Source of the DNA: Paraburkholderia sp.
GTDB lineage: Bacteria; Pseudomonadota; Gammaproteobacteria; Burkholderiales; Burkholderiaceae
Direction: 5' to 3'
Assembly: GCF_026225065.1 (NCBI RefSeq)
Contig: NZ_JAMFSB010000112.1
Span: forward strand, 1 to 64,000
Length of the DNA: 64,000 nt
In this document: piece after piece, positions 48,018 to 57,643 of the stretch
Layout of the letters: every line of letters starts with the position of its first letter
How positions within the stretch are numbered: the first letter of the stretch is position 1
Program-made: the position numbers and the translations under genes
The notes under the pieces: model-generated
Told to the model about the DNA's origin: nothing
What the model saw: the letters and a program-made list of their open reading frames with translations, nothing else
The model's database searches: none

Positions 48018-48697
48018 TGGCTAACCTGCATCTGACTGGTCTCGGCCACTGGGCGTGCAGTGCGACGCAGCGCGCGGCGATAGTCGACGATCACCCAGAT
48101 GGCAAAGAGCGGCGCGCCGATCGAAGCAGCCACGACGAACGGCGTGATGATGCCGGTCAGCGTGACGAGCGGCAGCAGATACAGCACGTCTTCGGTCTCG
48201 AAACCGGCCACCGTTGCCTGTTTGGTACCCGACTTGCCTTCCATGTCTTCAATCCGCATACGCAGGAAGAAAATCACGGCGACCGCCACTCCGGCGAGGC
48301 CTCCAAGGAGGCCGCCCGGCAAGACCCGACCGGCTTCGTGCACCGGGCCAATGCCGAGGCCCAAGCCGACGAACAACAGGACCGTCACCAGCGCGTCGCA
48401 AGCCAGGTCGTAAAAATGACCGATCCGGCTCGACTTGCCTCTGATGCGCGCGAGCTCGCCGTCCGTGTGGTCGACGAAATTCGACAACACGATCAGCAGT
48501 GCGCCCGCGTTGGTCCAGGCAAAACCGCCACGGGCCAAGCCCAGCGCGCCTGCCACGCCGATCAGGAGGCGCAGGGTAGTGAGGTGATTAGGCGTGACAA
48601 ACGTGTTCACAAGCGGCGTCACGAGCCGGCGGGCGAGCCTCGCGTCCCACGTTGTTGGGACCGGAACGTTTTTTAAGGGTATTGGTCGCGAATTCAT
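48014..48697 (-). CDS. CDP-alcohol phosphatidyltransferase family protein
   Basis: Complete signature DHTDGELARIRGKSSRIGHFYDLACD (Dx2DGx2ARx8Gx3Dx3D). Confidence 0.95.
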   Translation of the reverse strand: MNSRPIPLKNVPVPTTWDARLARRLVTPLVNTFVTPNHLTTLRLLIGVAGALGLARGGFAWTNAGALLIVLSNFVDHTDGELARIRGKSSRIGHFYDLACDALVTVLLFVGLGLGIGPVHEAGRVLPGGLLGGLAGVAVAVIFFLRMRIEDMEGKSGTKQATVAGFETEDVLYLLPLVTLTGIITPFVVAASIGAPLFAIWVIVDYRRALRRTARPVAETSQMQVSQ

Positions 48698-48924
48698 AAC
48701 CCGGAAATATATACGGTTACAGGAAATCTTGCTCTTCTCCGCAACAAAAATCCCTCTAACCGTTGCCAGGGGCGGACCTCAGCACAAATCCCCGAACGTT
48801 GGTAGAGTGCGAATCCAGTTGCGCCTGTAACGCTGTGTAATCCAGAAGCGCAACCCCGCGCGGAGGCCTTTCCAGTCTTGCCACGCGGCGAATTCGCCAT
48901 TTCGATCACGCTACCCCGAAGGCT

Positions 48925-49365
48925 ATGAAGCACGTTTTTTCGACCGCCCTGCTCGTCTTGTCCGCGACAGCCCTGCCGCTTGCCGGCCACGCCGCCACGG
49001 CGCTCGACGCGTCGCTTGCCTGCAACGAATCTGGCCACCAGTTCATTGCGGACCTCGCCCAGCAGCAATTGATCGACGCAACACCGACGCGCGTCGAAAG
49101 CAATTCGATCAATGCATTCAAGCCGGCCAAAGGGGCCGATCTGACCGCCTTCGGCTTTCACGTGTTCGCGGTGGTCGGCTTCGAAAAGGACGATCCGATG
49201 TTCCGTACCGGCGACGGCGAGCCGCTTGCCAATTCGGCCTACGGCGCCGTGGTTTGGGGCAGCGATTCGAGCGTGCAGGACGCGATGACACAGGCCGGCA
49301 GCACGGCGGCGATCGTGCATCACGTCGCCCCACACGTCACGGCAATTTTCTGCAAGCGGAATTGA
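48925..49365 (+). CDS. secreted hypothetical protein
   Basis: MKHVFSTALLVLSATALPLAGHAATALDASLAC signal peptide. Confidence 0.75.
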   Translation: MKHVFSTALLVLSATALPLAGHAATALDASLACNESGHQFIADLAQQQLIDATPTRVESNSINAFKPAKGADLTAFGFHVFAVVGFEKDDPMFRTGDGEPLANSAYGAVVWGSDSSVQDAMTQAGSTAAIVHHVAPHVTAIFCKRN

Positions 49366-49415
49366 GACGGGCGGTAGCGCCGCGCCTGGACGTTTAATTC
49401 GGCTTTAGCGCCGAT

Positions 49416-49952
49416 TCAGTTCGGCCGACGGAAGCCGTCTTCCACCCACGCCGTAGCGTTTGCTTTGCCTAGCTTGAAGTTCGGCGCCACCTTCACCTGC
49501 GCGAGCTGCTCGCCCAAGGCGTCGAACGCGGTCAGCAGCGCGTAGGGATCATCTTCGCTCGGCACGATGTCGAGCGTGACCGCCAGCTCCCCATCGCCGG
49601 ACGGCGAATCTACCGTGACCCGCTTGTGCAGCATGGCGTGCAACTGCTGCTCATGGCGGCGCAGTACCTCCGACGCCGTCTTCACCAATGTATTGAAAGC
49701 ACCCGTGTCGAGCGGCTTCGGGTTCTTCTTGTCACGCCCCATCGTCCATGGTCCGACCAACGCAGGTTCCGCCTCCCCGTCCTTGATCATTTCCACCGCC
49801 CAGCCGTCGTCGTCCTGGTTCTTGATGACGCGCGCCGTCCAGCCGTCATCGCGCCACAAACGCGCGTCGTGCTGGGTCTCGGGCACTTCGGGGAGGTCTT
49901 CCGTCGCGGAATAGGCAGCGGTGTCGGGCGAAGGAAGGGGCTTTTCGGTCAT
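49416..49952 (-). CDS. hypothetical protein
   Basis: 178 aa acidic soluble protein, conserved-looking, no family recognised. Confidence 0.7.
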   Translation of the reverse strand: MTEKPLPSPDTAAYSATEDLPEVPETQHDARLWRDDGWTARVIKNQDDDGWAVEMIKDGEAEPALVGPWTMGRDKKNPKPLDTGAFNTLVKTASEVLRRHEQQLHAMLHKRVTVDSPSGDGELAVTLDIVPSEDDPYALLTAFDALGEQLAQVKVAPNFKLGKANATAWVEDGFRRPN

Positions 49953-50132
49953 TGCAGGGTCGCTCAGGTTCGGAACAGGTTCATCAGCACAAGGCTCAGG
50001 GTTCGATTCTACCTGTCCGCGCGGCCGCCAAGGACGGCCTACTCCTTTCGGTCGAGGCGCCCGATTCTTTCCATTTATAGAAAAATGTTTTTCAAAATTA
50101 CCCGGAACTTATAATCGAATTCGATATGGAAT

Positions 50133-50158
50133 AAAAAAACGCGGCCCGAAGGCCGCGT
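50133..50158 (-). terminator. minus-strand intrinsic terminator
   Basis: Plus strand AAAAAAACGCGGCC-CGAA-GGCCGCGT; U-tract only in the minus-strand direction. Confidence 0.7.
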
Positions 50159-50170
50159 ATAAACAGATGA

Positions 50171-50195
50171 AAAAGACACCCTCGGTCAAAGGGTG
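50171..50195 (-). terminator. second minus-strand terminator-like hairpin
   Basis: Plus strand AAAAGACACCCT-CGGTCAA-AGGGTG; reads CACCCT..AGGGTG-TCTTTTTC on minus. Confidence 0.5.
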
Positions 50196-50353
50196 CGCTT
50201 AATTGTAAATCGAGTAACCCAGCGTAATCACAGCGTCAGATGGAATAATCTATTTCCTGAAACTCAAGAATCAAAATGCTGTCGCTCAACCAATAGTCCG
50301 TAAGGCTCTCAGCCACCAGGAACGGGCGTCGCGCATGTACAACATCAAAACAG

Positions 50354-50381
50354 TTGACAGCATCGTGACACCCAATAAATC
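50354..50381 (+). promoter_or_regulatory. putative sigma70-like promoter upstream of porin
   Basis: TTGACA - 16 nt - TAAATC, about 200 nt upstream of the porin start. Confidence 0.35.
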
Positions 50382-50582
50382 AAACAGAAATTCACTTTAT
50401 TTACTTGCACTTACGTCTGATCAAACGCGCCATTCCTGATTCGGAAAAGCATTGTTGCGTCATCCAACGTTAATCAATGGATTAGACGTAATACACTTCG
50501 CTGCGAATCACTAGGCGGCCGGCGGCATCGGCATTAAGTCCTATATCGCGATTCTCTACGGACTGTCTCGGAGTTAAAAAGC

Positions 50583-51740
50583 ATGAAAAAAACCCTTATC
50601 ATCGCGGGCATCATGGGCGCGTTCGCCATCAACGCCCACGCACAAAGCAGCGTCACACTGTACGGCACGCTGGACGCCGGCCTGGTCTACACGAACAACC
50701 AGGGTGGCCACAACAACTGGCAACAAGGTAGCGGCACGGTGTCGGATACGTACTTCGGCCTGCGTGGCAGCGAAGACCTCGGCGGCGGCCTGCATGCCAT
50801 CTTCACGTTGGAAGACGGCTTCAACATTAACAACGGCCAGTTCAACGAAAGCAACACGTTGTTCAACCGTCAAGCTTTCGTTGGCCTGCAAAGCGACCAG
50901 TACGGTACGCTGACCCTCGGCCGTCAATATGACTCCGTGGTCGACTACCTCGGCCCGCTGTCGGAAGCAGGTTCGGGCTACGGCAACAACCTCGCCGCTC
51001 ACCCGTTCGACAACGACAATCTCGACAACTCGTTCTCGATCAAGAACGCAGTCAAGTACCAGAGCGCGAACTACGCCGGTTTCCACTTCGGCGGCTTGTA
51101 CGGCTTCAGCAACGACGCGGGTGGTTTCGCGAACAACCGCGCATATAGCGCCGGCGCTTCGTACACCAATGGTCCGTTGAACGTGGCTGCTGCCTACCTG
51201 CAACTGAACAACTCGCTGGGCAGCACGAACTCGGGCGGCGCAGTGTCGGCAGGCGCGGGCAGCGACGCCAACCTGACGGCAGTAACGCAGCGCACGTATG
51301 GCGTGGGCGCGAACTATTCGTTTGGTCCGGCTACGGTTGGCCTGCTGTGGACTCATACGCAGGACGACAACCTGATCGCTGGCGACCAGAACGGCGTGGG
51401 TTTCACGGTGCCGACGGGTACGAACCTGCACCTCGACAACTATGAAGTCAACGGCAAGTACGCTCTGACCCCGGCCCTGAGCCTGAACGCAGCGTACACG
51501 TTCACGAACGGCCATGCGACGGGCGGCACGAGCGATGGCGATCCGAAGTGGCAAACCGTTTCGCTGCAAGCTGACTACTCGCTTAGCAAGCGCACCGACT
51601 TCTACCTGGAAGGCGTGTACCAGCATGCGTCGGGCACGCTGGGCGATGGCAGCGCGAACGTGGCTATGATCAACACGCTGTCGCCGTCGTCGAACGGCAA
51701 CCAGGTGGCAGCGACTGTCGGTCTGCGTCACCGCTTCTAA
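50583..51740 (+). CDS. Gram-negative porin (OmpC-like, Burkholderia-type)
   Basis: MKKTLIIAGIMGAFAINAHAQSSVTLYGTLDAGLVYTNNQGG...; ends AATVGLRHRF. Confidence 0.97.
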   Translation: MKKTLIIAGIMGAFAINAHAQSSVTLYGTLDAGLVYTNNQGGHNNWQQGSGTVSDTYFGLRGSEDLGGGLHAIFTLEDGFNINNGQFNESNTLFNRQAFVGLQSDQYGTLTLGRQYDSVVDYLGPLSEAGSGYGNNLAAHPFDNDNLDNSFSIKNAVKYQSANYAGFHFGGLYGFSNDAGGFANNRAYSAGASYTNGPLNVAAAYLQLNNSLGSTNSGGAVSAGAGSDANLTAVTQRTYGVGANYSFGPATVGLLWTHTQDDNLIAGDQNGVGFTVPTGTNLHLDNYEVNGKYALTPALSLNAAYTFTNGHATGGTSDGDPKWQTVSLQADYSLSKRTDFYLEGVYQHASGTLGDGSANVAMINTLSPSSNGNQVAATVGLRHRF

Positions 51741-51786
51741 CGAAGCCGCAGGCCGGGTCGAACGATCCGGTCTGCTGAGACTGTTG

Positions 51787-51824
51787 AAAACGCGCGCGTG
51801 ATTGTGTCACGCGCGCGTTTTTTT
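51787..51824 (+). terminator. intrinsic terminator of porin
   Basis: AAAACGCGCGCGTGA-TTGTG-TCACGCGCGCGTTTTTTT. Confidence 0.88.
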
Positions 51825-52012
51825 ATGGACGCGCGAAATGCACAAGTGTCGAACCGTCATGCATACGCAGGTATACTCGATGCAGCCGCCTTCCACGTTG
51901 CTTGCCTCGTCAGGCGCTCGCCGCGGTTGACCGGCGGCTTCGTCGCGGAGCACCACGTTCTCCGCCCATGGCCCAGTTCCCGCGCCCGGCCGGGAGCGCC
52001 GACGATCCAATC

Positions 52013-52357
52013 ATGAAAAAACTTCTTCTTTTGCTCGTCCCCACTGCTCTCACACTTGCAGCCTGCGGCTCGTCCGGCCCTACGCGCGATGCCTCGCAAC
52101 CGCTCGTGTTCGTGACGTCGCAGCGCACCACCTCCGACATTACACAGTGCCTGGAGAGCCGTCTTTCGCGCGTACGGGCGTCGTCCGTGGGCGGTGCGAC
52201 CGAACTGGCCGTTGGATCGGATTCGAACACTTCTTACTTCGTGACGCTCACTCCTGTCAGCGCTGGGTCCGTGATCAAGGTGATGCGACCGGCCAACTCG
52301 CCGGACGATCCGCCGGAACCGGAAATGCGCTTCGATATCGCGCGCTGCGCGACTTAA
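52013..52357 (+). CDS. putative lipoprotein
   Basis: MKKLLLLLVPTALTLAACGSS lipobox (LAAC). Confidence 0.8.
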   Translation: MKKLLLLLVPTALTLAACGSSGPTRDASQPLVFVTSQRTTSDITQCLESRLSRVRASSVGGATELAVGSDSNTSYFVTLTPVSAGSVIKVMRPANSPDDPPEPEMRFDIARCAT

Positions 52358-52544
52358 GTGGCGGGCGTTGCGTCTGCGTCTGCGTTTTGCGCTTTGCGGC
52401 GATCGCCGCTTGACGAATGTGAGTGAGTCTCTCGCGCCGCGCCTGCACTGCACGCGCGGCGCTGTCTTTTTGTGCTGGCATCTGCGAATATAGCGGCCCT
52501 TCGTATTCGTACTCAGGTGGCGCTCGTAGCGCCGCGCACTTCCG

Positions 52545-53063
52545 ATGGCATCGAACAAAGCACATCACGCCACCGGCTTCGCGGCCGGTGTTATCGCCGC
52601 AGCCATTGTTGCGCGCAGTGGCGCGGGCGGTCCATTTCATCTGTGGGTGTTGTTGAGTTTTATCGCCGCCGTAGCCGGCGGTACGGCTCCCGACTGGATG
52701 GAGGTGGCATGGTGGTCTCGCAAGCGGCGCTTGTGGATCACTCACCGCACCGTCACGCATTGGGGCATTGGGTGGGTCGTACTGCTGGTGTTGTCGTATC
52801 GTTGGCTTGGGCAGTTGCATCCGTTTGCTGCAATCGCGTTTGGCTTCGCTTGCGGCGGCTTGATGCATTTACTCGCGGATTGGCCCAACCCGCTTGGCGT
52901 GCCATGGATTGCAGGGCGTCACTCGCTTAACTGGTGGAATAGCGGGCACTGCGATCTGCTGGTGGTCGGGGCTTCCTGGATCGCTGCGTGGTTTGTGGCG
53001 GGACATGTGTCGCTGCATGGCGTGCATGGGTTTGCGTTGTTGCAGCATTTTCGGGTGGGGTAG
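52545..53063 (+). CDS. metal-dependent hydrolase, YdjM/DUF457-like membrane protein
   Basis: NKAHHATGFAAG, THRTVTHWG, MHLLADWPNPLGVPW. Confidence 0.88.
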   Translation: MASNKAHHATGFAAGVIAAAIVARSGAGGPFHLWVLLSFIAAVAGGTAPDWMEVAWWSRKRRLWITHRTVTHWGIGWVVLLVLSYRWLGQLHPFAAIAFGFACGGLMHLLADWPNPLGVPWIAGRHSLNWWNSGHCDLLVVGASWIAAWFVAGHVSLHGVHGFALLQHFRVG

Positions 53064-53099
53064 GGGTTATCGATGGCACAGCACGCGCCACCGCAATCT

Positions 53100-54305
53100 T
53101 CACGCCCCGCCAAACGCGTCAAGCGTCCGCTTCAGCCGCAGCACACCTTCTTCGATATCGCTCACGCCAGGCGCCGCAAACGACAATCGCAATGACGCGA
53201 CGTCAACATTGTCCTTATAGAACGCGACGCCAGGCACAAACATCACGTTCTGTTCGATACACGCCTTCAGATAAACGGACGCGTCGAATCCGTCGCTAAG
53301 CCGTCCCCAAACGAACATCCCGCCCGCAGGACGATGAAACGCAATCTCATCTTTCAGATGCGTCTGGAGCCCATCACACAGCGTCGTGCATTTCAACGCG
53401 TAGGCCGCGATGATCTGCGGCAGATGCACTTCAAGCGCACCGCTCGCAAGATATTCCGCTGCAATCACCTGAGTCAACGACGAGGTGCACAGATCCACGG
53501 TCTGCTTGGCGACCGTACAACGCCGCAGAATCTCCGCATGTGCCACAGTCCAGCCCACGCGCAAACCCGGCGCCACGATCTTCGACAAACTCGAAAAGTG
53601 CACGAGCCAATCGCGCGAGCCGGGCACCTGGGCGCTCAACGCGAGCAGCGATGGCACCGCCTCACCCGCAAACCGCAGATCACCGTATGGATCATCTTCA
53701 ACAACGAGAAACCGATAACGCGCCGCCAGCTTCAGCAATGCAATCCGGCGGTCATGGGAAAGCGTCGCACCGGTCGGATTCGCAAACGTAGGCACCGTGT
53801 AAAGCAGCTTCGGGGGACGCTCGAGCGTGCCCGCTTCAAGTAGCGTGGCCAACGCATTCACGTCGAGGCCATCCTGATCGACCGGGATCGTGATCACCTC
53901 GGCTTGTTGCAACTTGAGCGCCTGCAGCGTCGCCGGATAAGCCGGCTGTTCGACCAGTACGACATCGCCAGCGCCCACCATCACGCGTAGCAGCAAATCG
54001 AAGCCTTGCTGCGAGCCCGTCGTCACCAGCAATTCCTGTGGCGTACACGGCGTGCCGCGCAGCGTCATCAGTCTGGCGAGCTCCTCTTTGAGGACCGGCA
54101 AGCCGTCGGTTGGACCGTATTGCAGACAGAGGGCGCTCTGCTGCGATGCGCGCGCCGCCGCTGCGTCAAGACCTGCACGATCGAACAATTCGCTCGCCGG
54201 ATAACCGCCTGCGAACGAGATCATGCCCGGCTGTCCGAGGTACTTGAACAGCTCACGAATCGGTGAGCCAGTCGGTGCTTCGAACGGTGGGGTGAACGAG
54301 TACAT
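53100..54305 (-). CDS. PLP-dependent aminotransferase (2-aminoadipate/LysN-like, class I fold)
   Basis: MISFAGGYPASELFD, LVTTGSQQGFDLLLR, VVEDDPYGDLRF, SLSKIVAPGLRVGW. Confidence 0.9.
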   Translation of the reverse strand: MYSFTPPFEAPTGSPIRELFKYLGQPGMISFAGGYPASELFDRAGLDAAAARASQQSALCLQYGPTDGLPVLKEELARLMTLRGTPCTPQELLVTTGSQQGFDLLLRVMVGAGDVVLVEQPAYPATLQALKLQQAEVITIPVDQDGLDVNALATLLEAGTLERPPKLLYTVPTFANPTGATLSHDRRIALLKLAARYRFLVVEDDPYGDLRFAGEAVPSLLALSAQVPGSRDWLVHFSSLSKIVAPGLRVGWTVAHAEILRRCTVAKQTVDLCTSSLTQVIAAEYLASGALEVHLPQIIAAYALKCTTLCDGLQTHLKDEIAFHRPAGGMFVWGRLSDGFDASVYLKACIEQNVMFVPGVAFYKDNVDVASLRLSFAAPGVSDIEEGVLRLKRTLDAFGGA

Positions 54306-54490
54306 GGTGTCGTAGTGGTAGACCGCAGGCTCGTGGCAGACGGTTAAGTGAGCGGGCGAAAAGTCTAGCCTTAAGGGCTTGGGGCGCGCCGCGATCCAGC
54401 GCCAGCACCGATTGTGGTCAGCAACCCCGCGCGCGGCAAACGATATCTAATCACTACGTTTTGAGTTTTCGGAATCACTCAGCGCACAAT

Positions 54491-54516
54491 GAAAAAACCC
54501 GGCGCGAGGCCGGGTT
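54491..54516 (-). terminator. intrinsic terminator downstream of the FAD oxidoreductase
   Basis: AAAAAACCCGGC-GCGAG-GCCGGGTT; T-tract on the minus strand. Confidence 0.75.
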
Positions 54517-54580
54517 CAACTGGTGCAATGCCAAAAGGCGCCTGCAACGTGACGACCAACGCAACCGCGCATGTCCGCAC

Positions 54581-55753
54581 CTAGACAACGTTCTTTTCGA
54601 CGATCGGCCGGTTCTCCAGCACGCGCTCAAAATTAAGCGACGACAGATCGAGCGTCGTATAACGCCCGTTCAGAATCAGTTCACTGACCCCGCGCCCCGT
54701 GGCCGGCCCTTGCTGCAGGCCATGACCGCTAAACCCGTTGGCAAAGATACAGTTATCGACCTCCGGGTGATGGCCGATAATCGCGTTCTGATCCAGCACG
54801 TTGTATTCGTAGTAGCCCGACCAGCAGTTCTGTACGCGCAACGCTTCAAATTGCGGCACGCGATGCGCCAGCGTCGGCCAGATCACCTCATCGAACAGCG
54901 CATGGTCGACCTCGTCGAGCGGCAGATCGTCCGGATCGTTATCCGCACTCGGCGACGTCCCGCAGATAAACGACTTGCCTTCGGGGCGGAAATAGACGCC
55001 AGTTGGATCGATCAGCAACGGGCAATGTCCCAGTTGCGCGGGCGAACTGACGTTGAAAATACTGCGGCGGCGCGCGAACACCGGAATGTCGATGCCTATC
55101 ATCTGCGCGACCTTGCGCGACCACGCTCCCGCTGCGTTCACCACCACGTCGCAGGGGAACGTTTCGCCGCCCGCCGTCATCACTTGCGTGACACGCTTGC
55201 CATCGCGGTCCAACGCTGTCACAGCATCGGCCACGTAGCGCGCGCCGAGCGCCTGCGCCTTCTTGCGCAAAGCCTGCACCAGGCCATAACCGTCGAACCA
55301 GCCCTCGCCGCTTTCGCCATACGCGCCCGCCACCAGACCCTCGGTATTGAGCCATGGGAAACGCGCCTGCAATGCCGCTTTCTCGAGCAGACTGATGTCG
55401 GCGCCAAGGCTTTTTTGCAGCGCGTGATTCTCGCGCAAGGTCGGCTCGCCAGCCGGTGTGGCGAGGAACAGATAGCCGCCTTCATGCAGATCGATCGAAG
55501 GTTTCGCGCCGTCGATCTCCAGACGCTCGCCGATCGAACGCAAAAACTCGATGCCGAACAGCGACATCTGGATCGACAACGGTGTCGAGAATTGCTGACG
55601 GATCGACGCCGCGGACAACGCCGACGACGAGCGCGCATAGGTCGGATCGCGCTCGATCACGGTGACGCTCACGGTCGGGTCCGAAACCCGCAAAAAATAC
55701 GCGATCGAGCTGCCGATCACGCCACCGCCGACGATTACGACTTTCGAACTCAC
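54581..55753 (-). CDS. FAD-dependent oxidoreductase (DadA/AmaA pipecolate oxidase-like)
   Basis: VVIVGGGVIGSSIAYFL dinucleotide-binding motif; GFSGHGLQQGPATGRGVSELI; GTG start at 55753 preferred. Confidence 0.88.
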   Translation of the reverse strand: MSSKVVIVGGGVIGSSIAYFLRVSDPTVSVTVIERDPTYARSSSALSAASIRQQFSTPLSIQMSLFGIEFLRSIGERLEIDGAKPSIDLHEGGYLFLATPAGEPTLRENHALQKSLGADISLLEKAALQARFPWLNTEGLVAGAYGESGEGWFDGYGLVQALRKKAQALGARYVADAVTALDRDGKRVTQVMTAGGETFPCDVVVNAAGAWSRKVAQMIGIDIPVFARRRSIFNVSSPAQLGHCPLLIDPTGVYFRPEGKSFICGTSPSADNDPDDLPLDEVDHALFDEVIWPTLAHRVPQFEALRVQNCWSGYYEYNVLDQNAIIGHHPEVDNCIFANGFSGHGLQQGPATGRGVSELILNGRYTTLDLSSLNFERVLENRPIVEKNVV

Positions 55754-55811
55754 GACAAGGCTCCACCGAAAGCATGCGCTGACCGCGTGAACCACGCGGT
55801 CAGCCGGAAAA

Positions 55812-57311
55812 TCAGTCGATATTGAAGTCGATACCCTGCGCGAGCGGCAGCGCCGACGAATAGTTGACCGTGTTGGTCGCGCGGCGCATATACGCCTTCC
55901 ACGCATCCGAACCCGATTCGCGGCCGCCGCCGGTTTCCTTCTCACCGCCGAACGCACCGCCAATTTCCGCACCGCTCGGTCCGATGTTCACATTGGCAAT
56001 CCCGCAATCGCTGCCGGCCGCCGAGAGGAAACGTTCTGCTTCACGCAGATCGTTCGTGAACACGCACGAAGACAGGCCATGTACCGCGGCGTTGTTCGCG
56101 TCGACCGCATCTGCGAAGTCCGTATAGCGCAGCACGTAGAGAATCGGCGCGAAAGTTTCCTTCAACACAACCGCTGTTTGCGACGGCATTTCGACGAGCG
56201 CCGGGCGCACGTAATAGCCGCTTTCATAGCCCTTCACCTCGACGCGTTCGCCGCCGAACACCTTGCCGCCTTCCGCGACAGCCTGCTGCAACGCTTCCTG
56301 CATACGGTTAAACGACTGCTTGTCGATCAGCGGGCCCATCAGCGTGCCCTTCTCCAGCGGGTTGCCGATCGGCACCTTGCTGTAGAGCTGCTTCAGACGT
56401 TCGATGGTCTGTTCATACATGCTGTCGTGCACGAACAGGCGGCGCAGCGAGGTGCAGCGCTGGCCCGCGGTGCCGACCGCGGAGAACAGGATGCCGCGCA
56501 TTGCGAGTTCATGATCGGCGCTTTGCGCAACGATGCCGGCGTTGTTGCCACCCAGTTCGAGCAGCGAACGGCCAAAGCGCTTCGCCACTTCGACGCCCAC
56601 CGTACGGCCCATTTCAGTACTGCCGGTAGCGCTGACGATCGACGCACGCGGATCGGCAACGAGTTTCGCGCCCACGTCGCGGCCGCCGTTGATCAGCGCG
56701 GTGAGGCCTTCCGGCGCATCGCCGAATTCCTTCAGCGCTTCGGAGAGGATCTGGTTGACGGCCAGCGCGGTGAGCGGGGTCTTTTCGGACGGCTTCCAGA
56801 TCACGGCGTTGCCGCATACCAGCGCCAGCGCGGCATTCCACGACCACACGGCGGCCGGAAAATTGAACGCGGAGATCACGACGCAGGTGCCCATGGGGTG
56901 CCACGATTCGGCCATCCGGTGGCCCGGACGCTCCGAAGCGATGGTCAGGCCGTATAGCTGACGCGACAGGCCGACTGCGAAGTCGCAAATGTCGATCATT
57001 TCCTGCACTTCGCCAAGACCTTCCTGGAGGATCTTGCCGGTTTCGAGCGTAATGATGCTGCCCAGCGCCTGCTTTTTCTCGCGCAGACGATTGCCAAGCA
57101 GGCGCACCAGTTCGCCTCGGCGCGGTGCCGGCACATTGCGCCAGACGTTGAAAGCGTGCTTCGCATTGGCGAGCGCCGCATCGACGTCGGCGACGGTATG
57201 GCTGGCCACGCGGCCAATGAGTTCGCCGGAGATCGGCGAATGAACCGCAATATCGCCGGCTTGCGCCGCCTGGGCGATGCCGAGATCGGCGAGGATGGTC
57301 GAAGCGTTCAT
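55812..57311 (-). CDS. amaB: aldehyde dehydrogenase, ALDH7/AmaB-like (L-aminoadipate-semialdehyde dehydrogenase)
   Basis: HPMGTCVVISAFNFPAAVWSWNAALALVCGNAVIWKPSEKTPL, LLELGGNNAGIVAQSADHELAMRGILFSAVGTAGQRCTSLRRLFVH. Confidence 0.92.
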   Translation of the reverse strand: MNASTILADLGIAQAAQAGDIAVHSPISGELIGRVASHTVADVDAALANAKHAFNVWRNVPAPRRGELVRLLGNRLREKKQALGSIITLETGKILQEGLGEVQEMIDICDFAVGLSRQLYGLTIASERPGHRMAESWHPMGTCVVISAFNFPAAVWSWNAALALVCGNAVIWKPSEKTPLTALAVNQILSEALKEFGDAPEGLTALINGGRDVGAKLVADPRASIVSATGSTEMGRTVGVEVAKRFGRSLLELGGNNAGIVAQSADHELAMRGILFSAVGTAGQRCTSLRRLFVHDSMYEQTIERLKQLYSKVPIGNPLEKGTLMGPLIDKQSFNRMQEALQQAVAEGGKVFGGERVEVKGYESGYYVRPALVEMPSQTAVVLKETFAPILYVLRYTDFADAVDANNAAVHGLSSCVFTNDLREAERFLSAAGSDCGIANVNIGPSGAEIGGAFGGEKETGGGRESGSDAWKAYMRRATNTVNYSSALPLAQGIDFNID

Positions 57312-57527
57312 AACAGGAATCCCTTAAATTTCCAATGCGAAACAAGAGTAAGTTCGGAAACTATACACGCGGGGGTTTATGGCGGCAAGCGCAATTGCGG
57401 CAGGGTCTGGGGCGGAGGCCACGGGTGCACCCATTCGGTCTGCCTGGAGCCTTGCAGCATACAGGATAGGCGGATTTTCCACGATCCGCTCGCGGCGGCG
57501 CAAAGGCCTTCGATCAAGGCAATCTCG

Positions 57528-57541
57528 TTTCCTATAGGAAA
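57528..57541. promoter_or_regulatory. 14-bp perfect palindrome TTTCCTATAGGAAA upstream of the ALDH gene
   Basis: Perfect inverted repeat in the intergenic gap between the LysR 3' end and the ALDH start. Confidence 0.4.
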
Positions 57542-57643
57542 AATTCTCGATCCGGAAACGTGCGTGAGCCGCGGCGGCCTCGCGCGTAGCGAAACACCTT
57601 CAGACACCACTTCGAGACTCCGGGCGCATTCGAATGGATGCCT

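Noticed and set aside
50574-51731. 385 aa minus-strand ORF fully antisense to the porin
   Set aside because: Shadow ORF created by GC-rich codon bias; the plus-strand product is an unmistakable porin, and the antisense product has Arg/Val/Ala-rich composition with no recognisable fold.
54461-55825. 454 aa plus-strand ORF over the FAD oxidoreductase
   Set aside because: Antisense shadow ORF; the opposite strand has a clear Rossmann FAD-binding motif.
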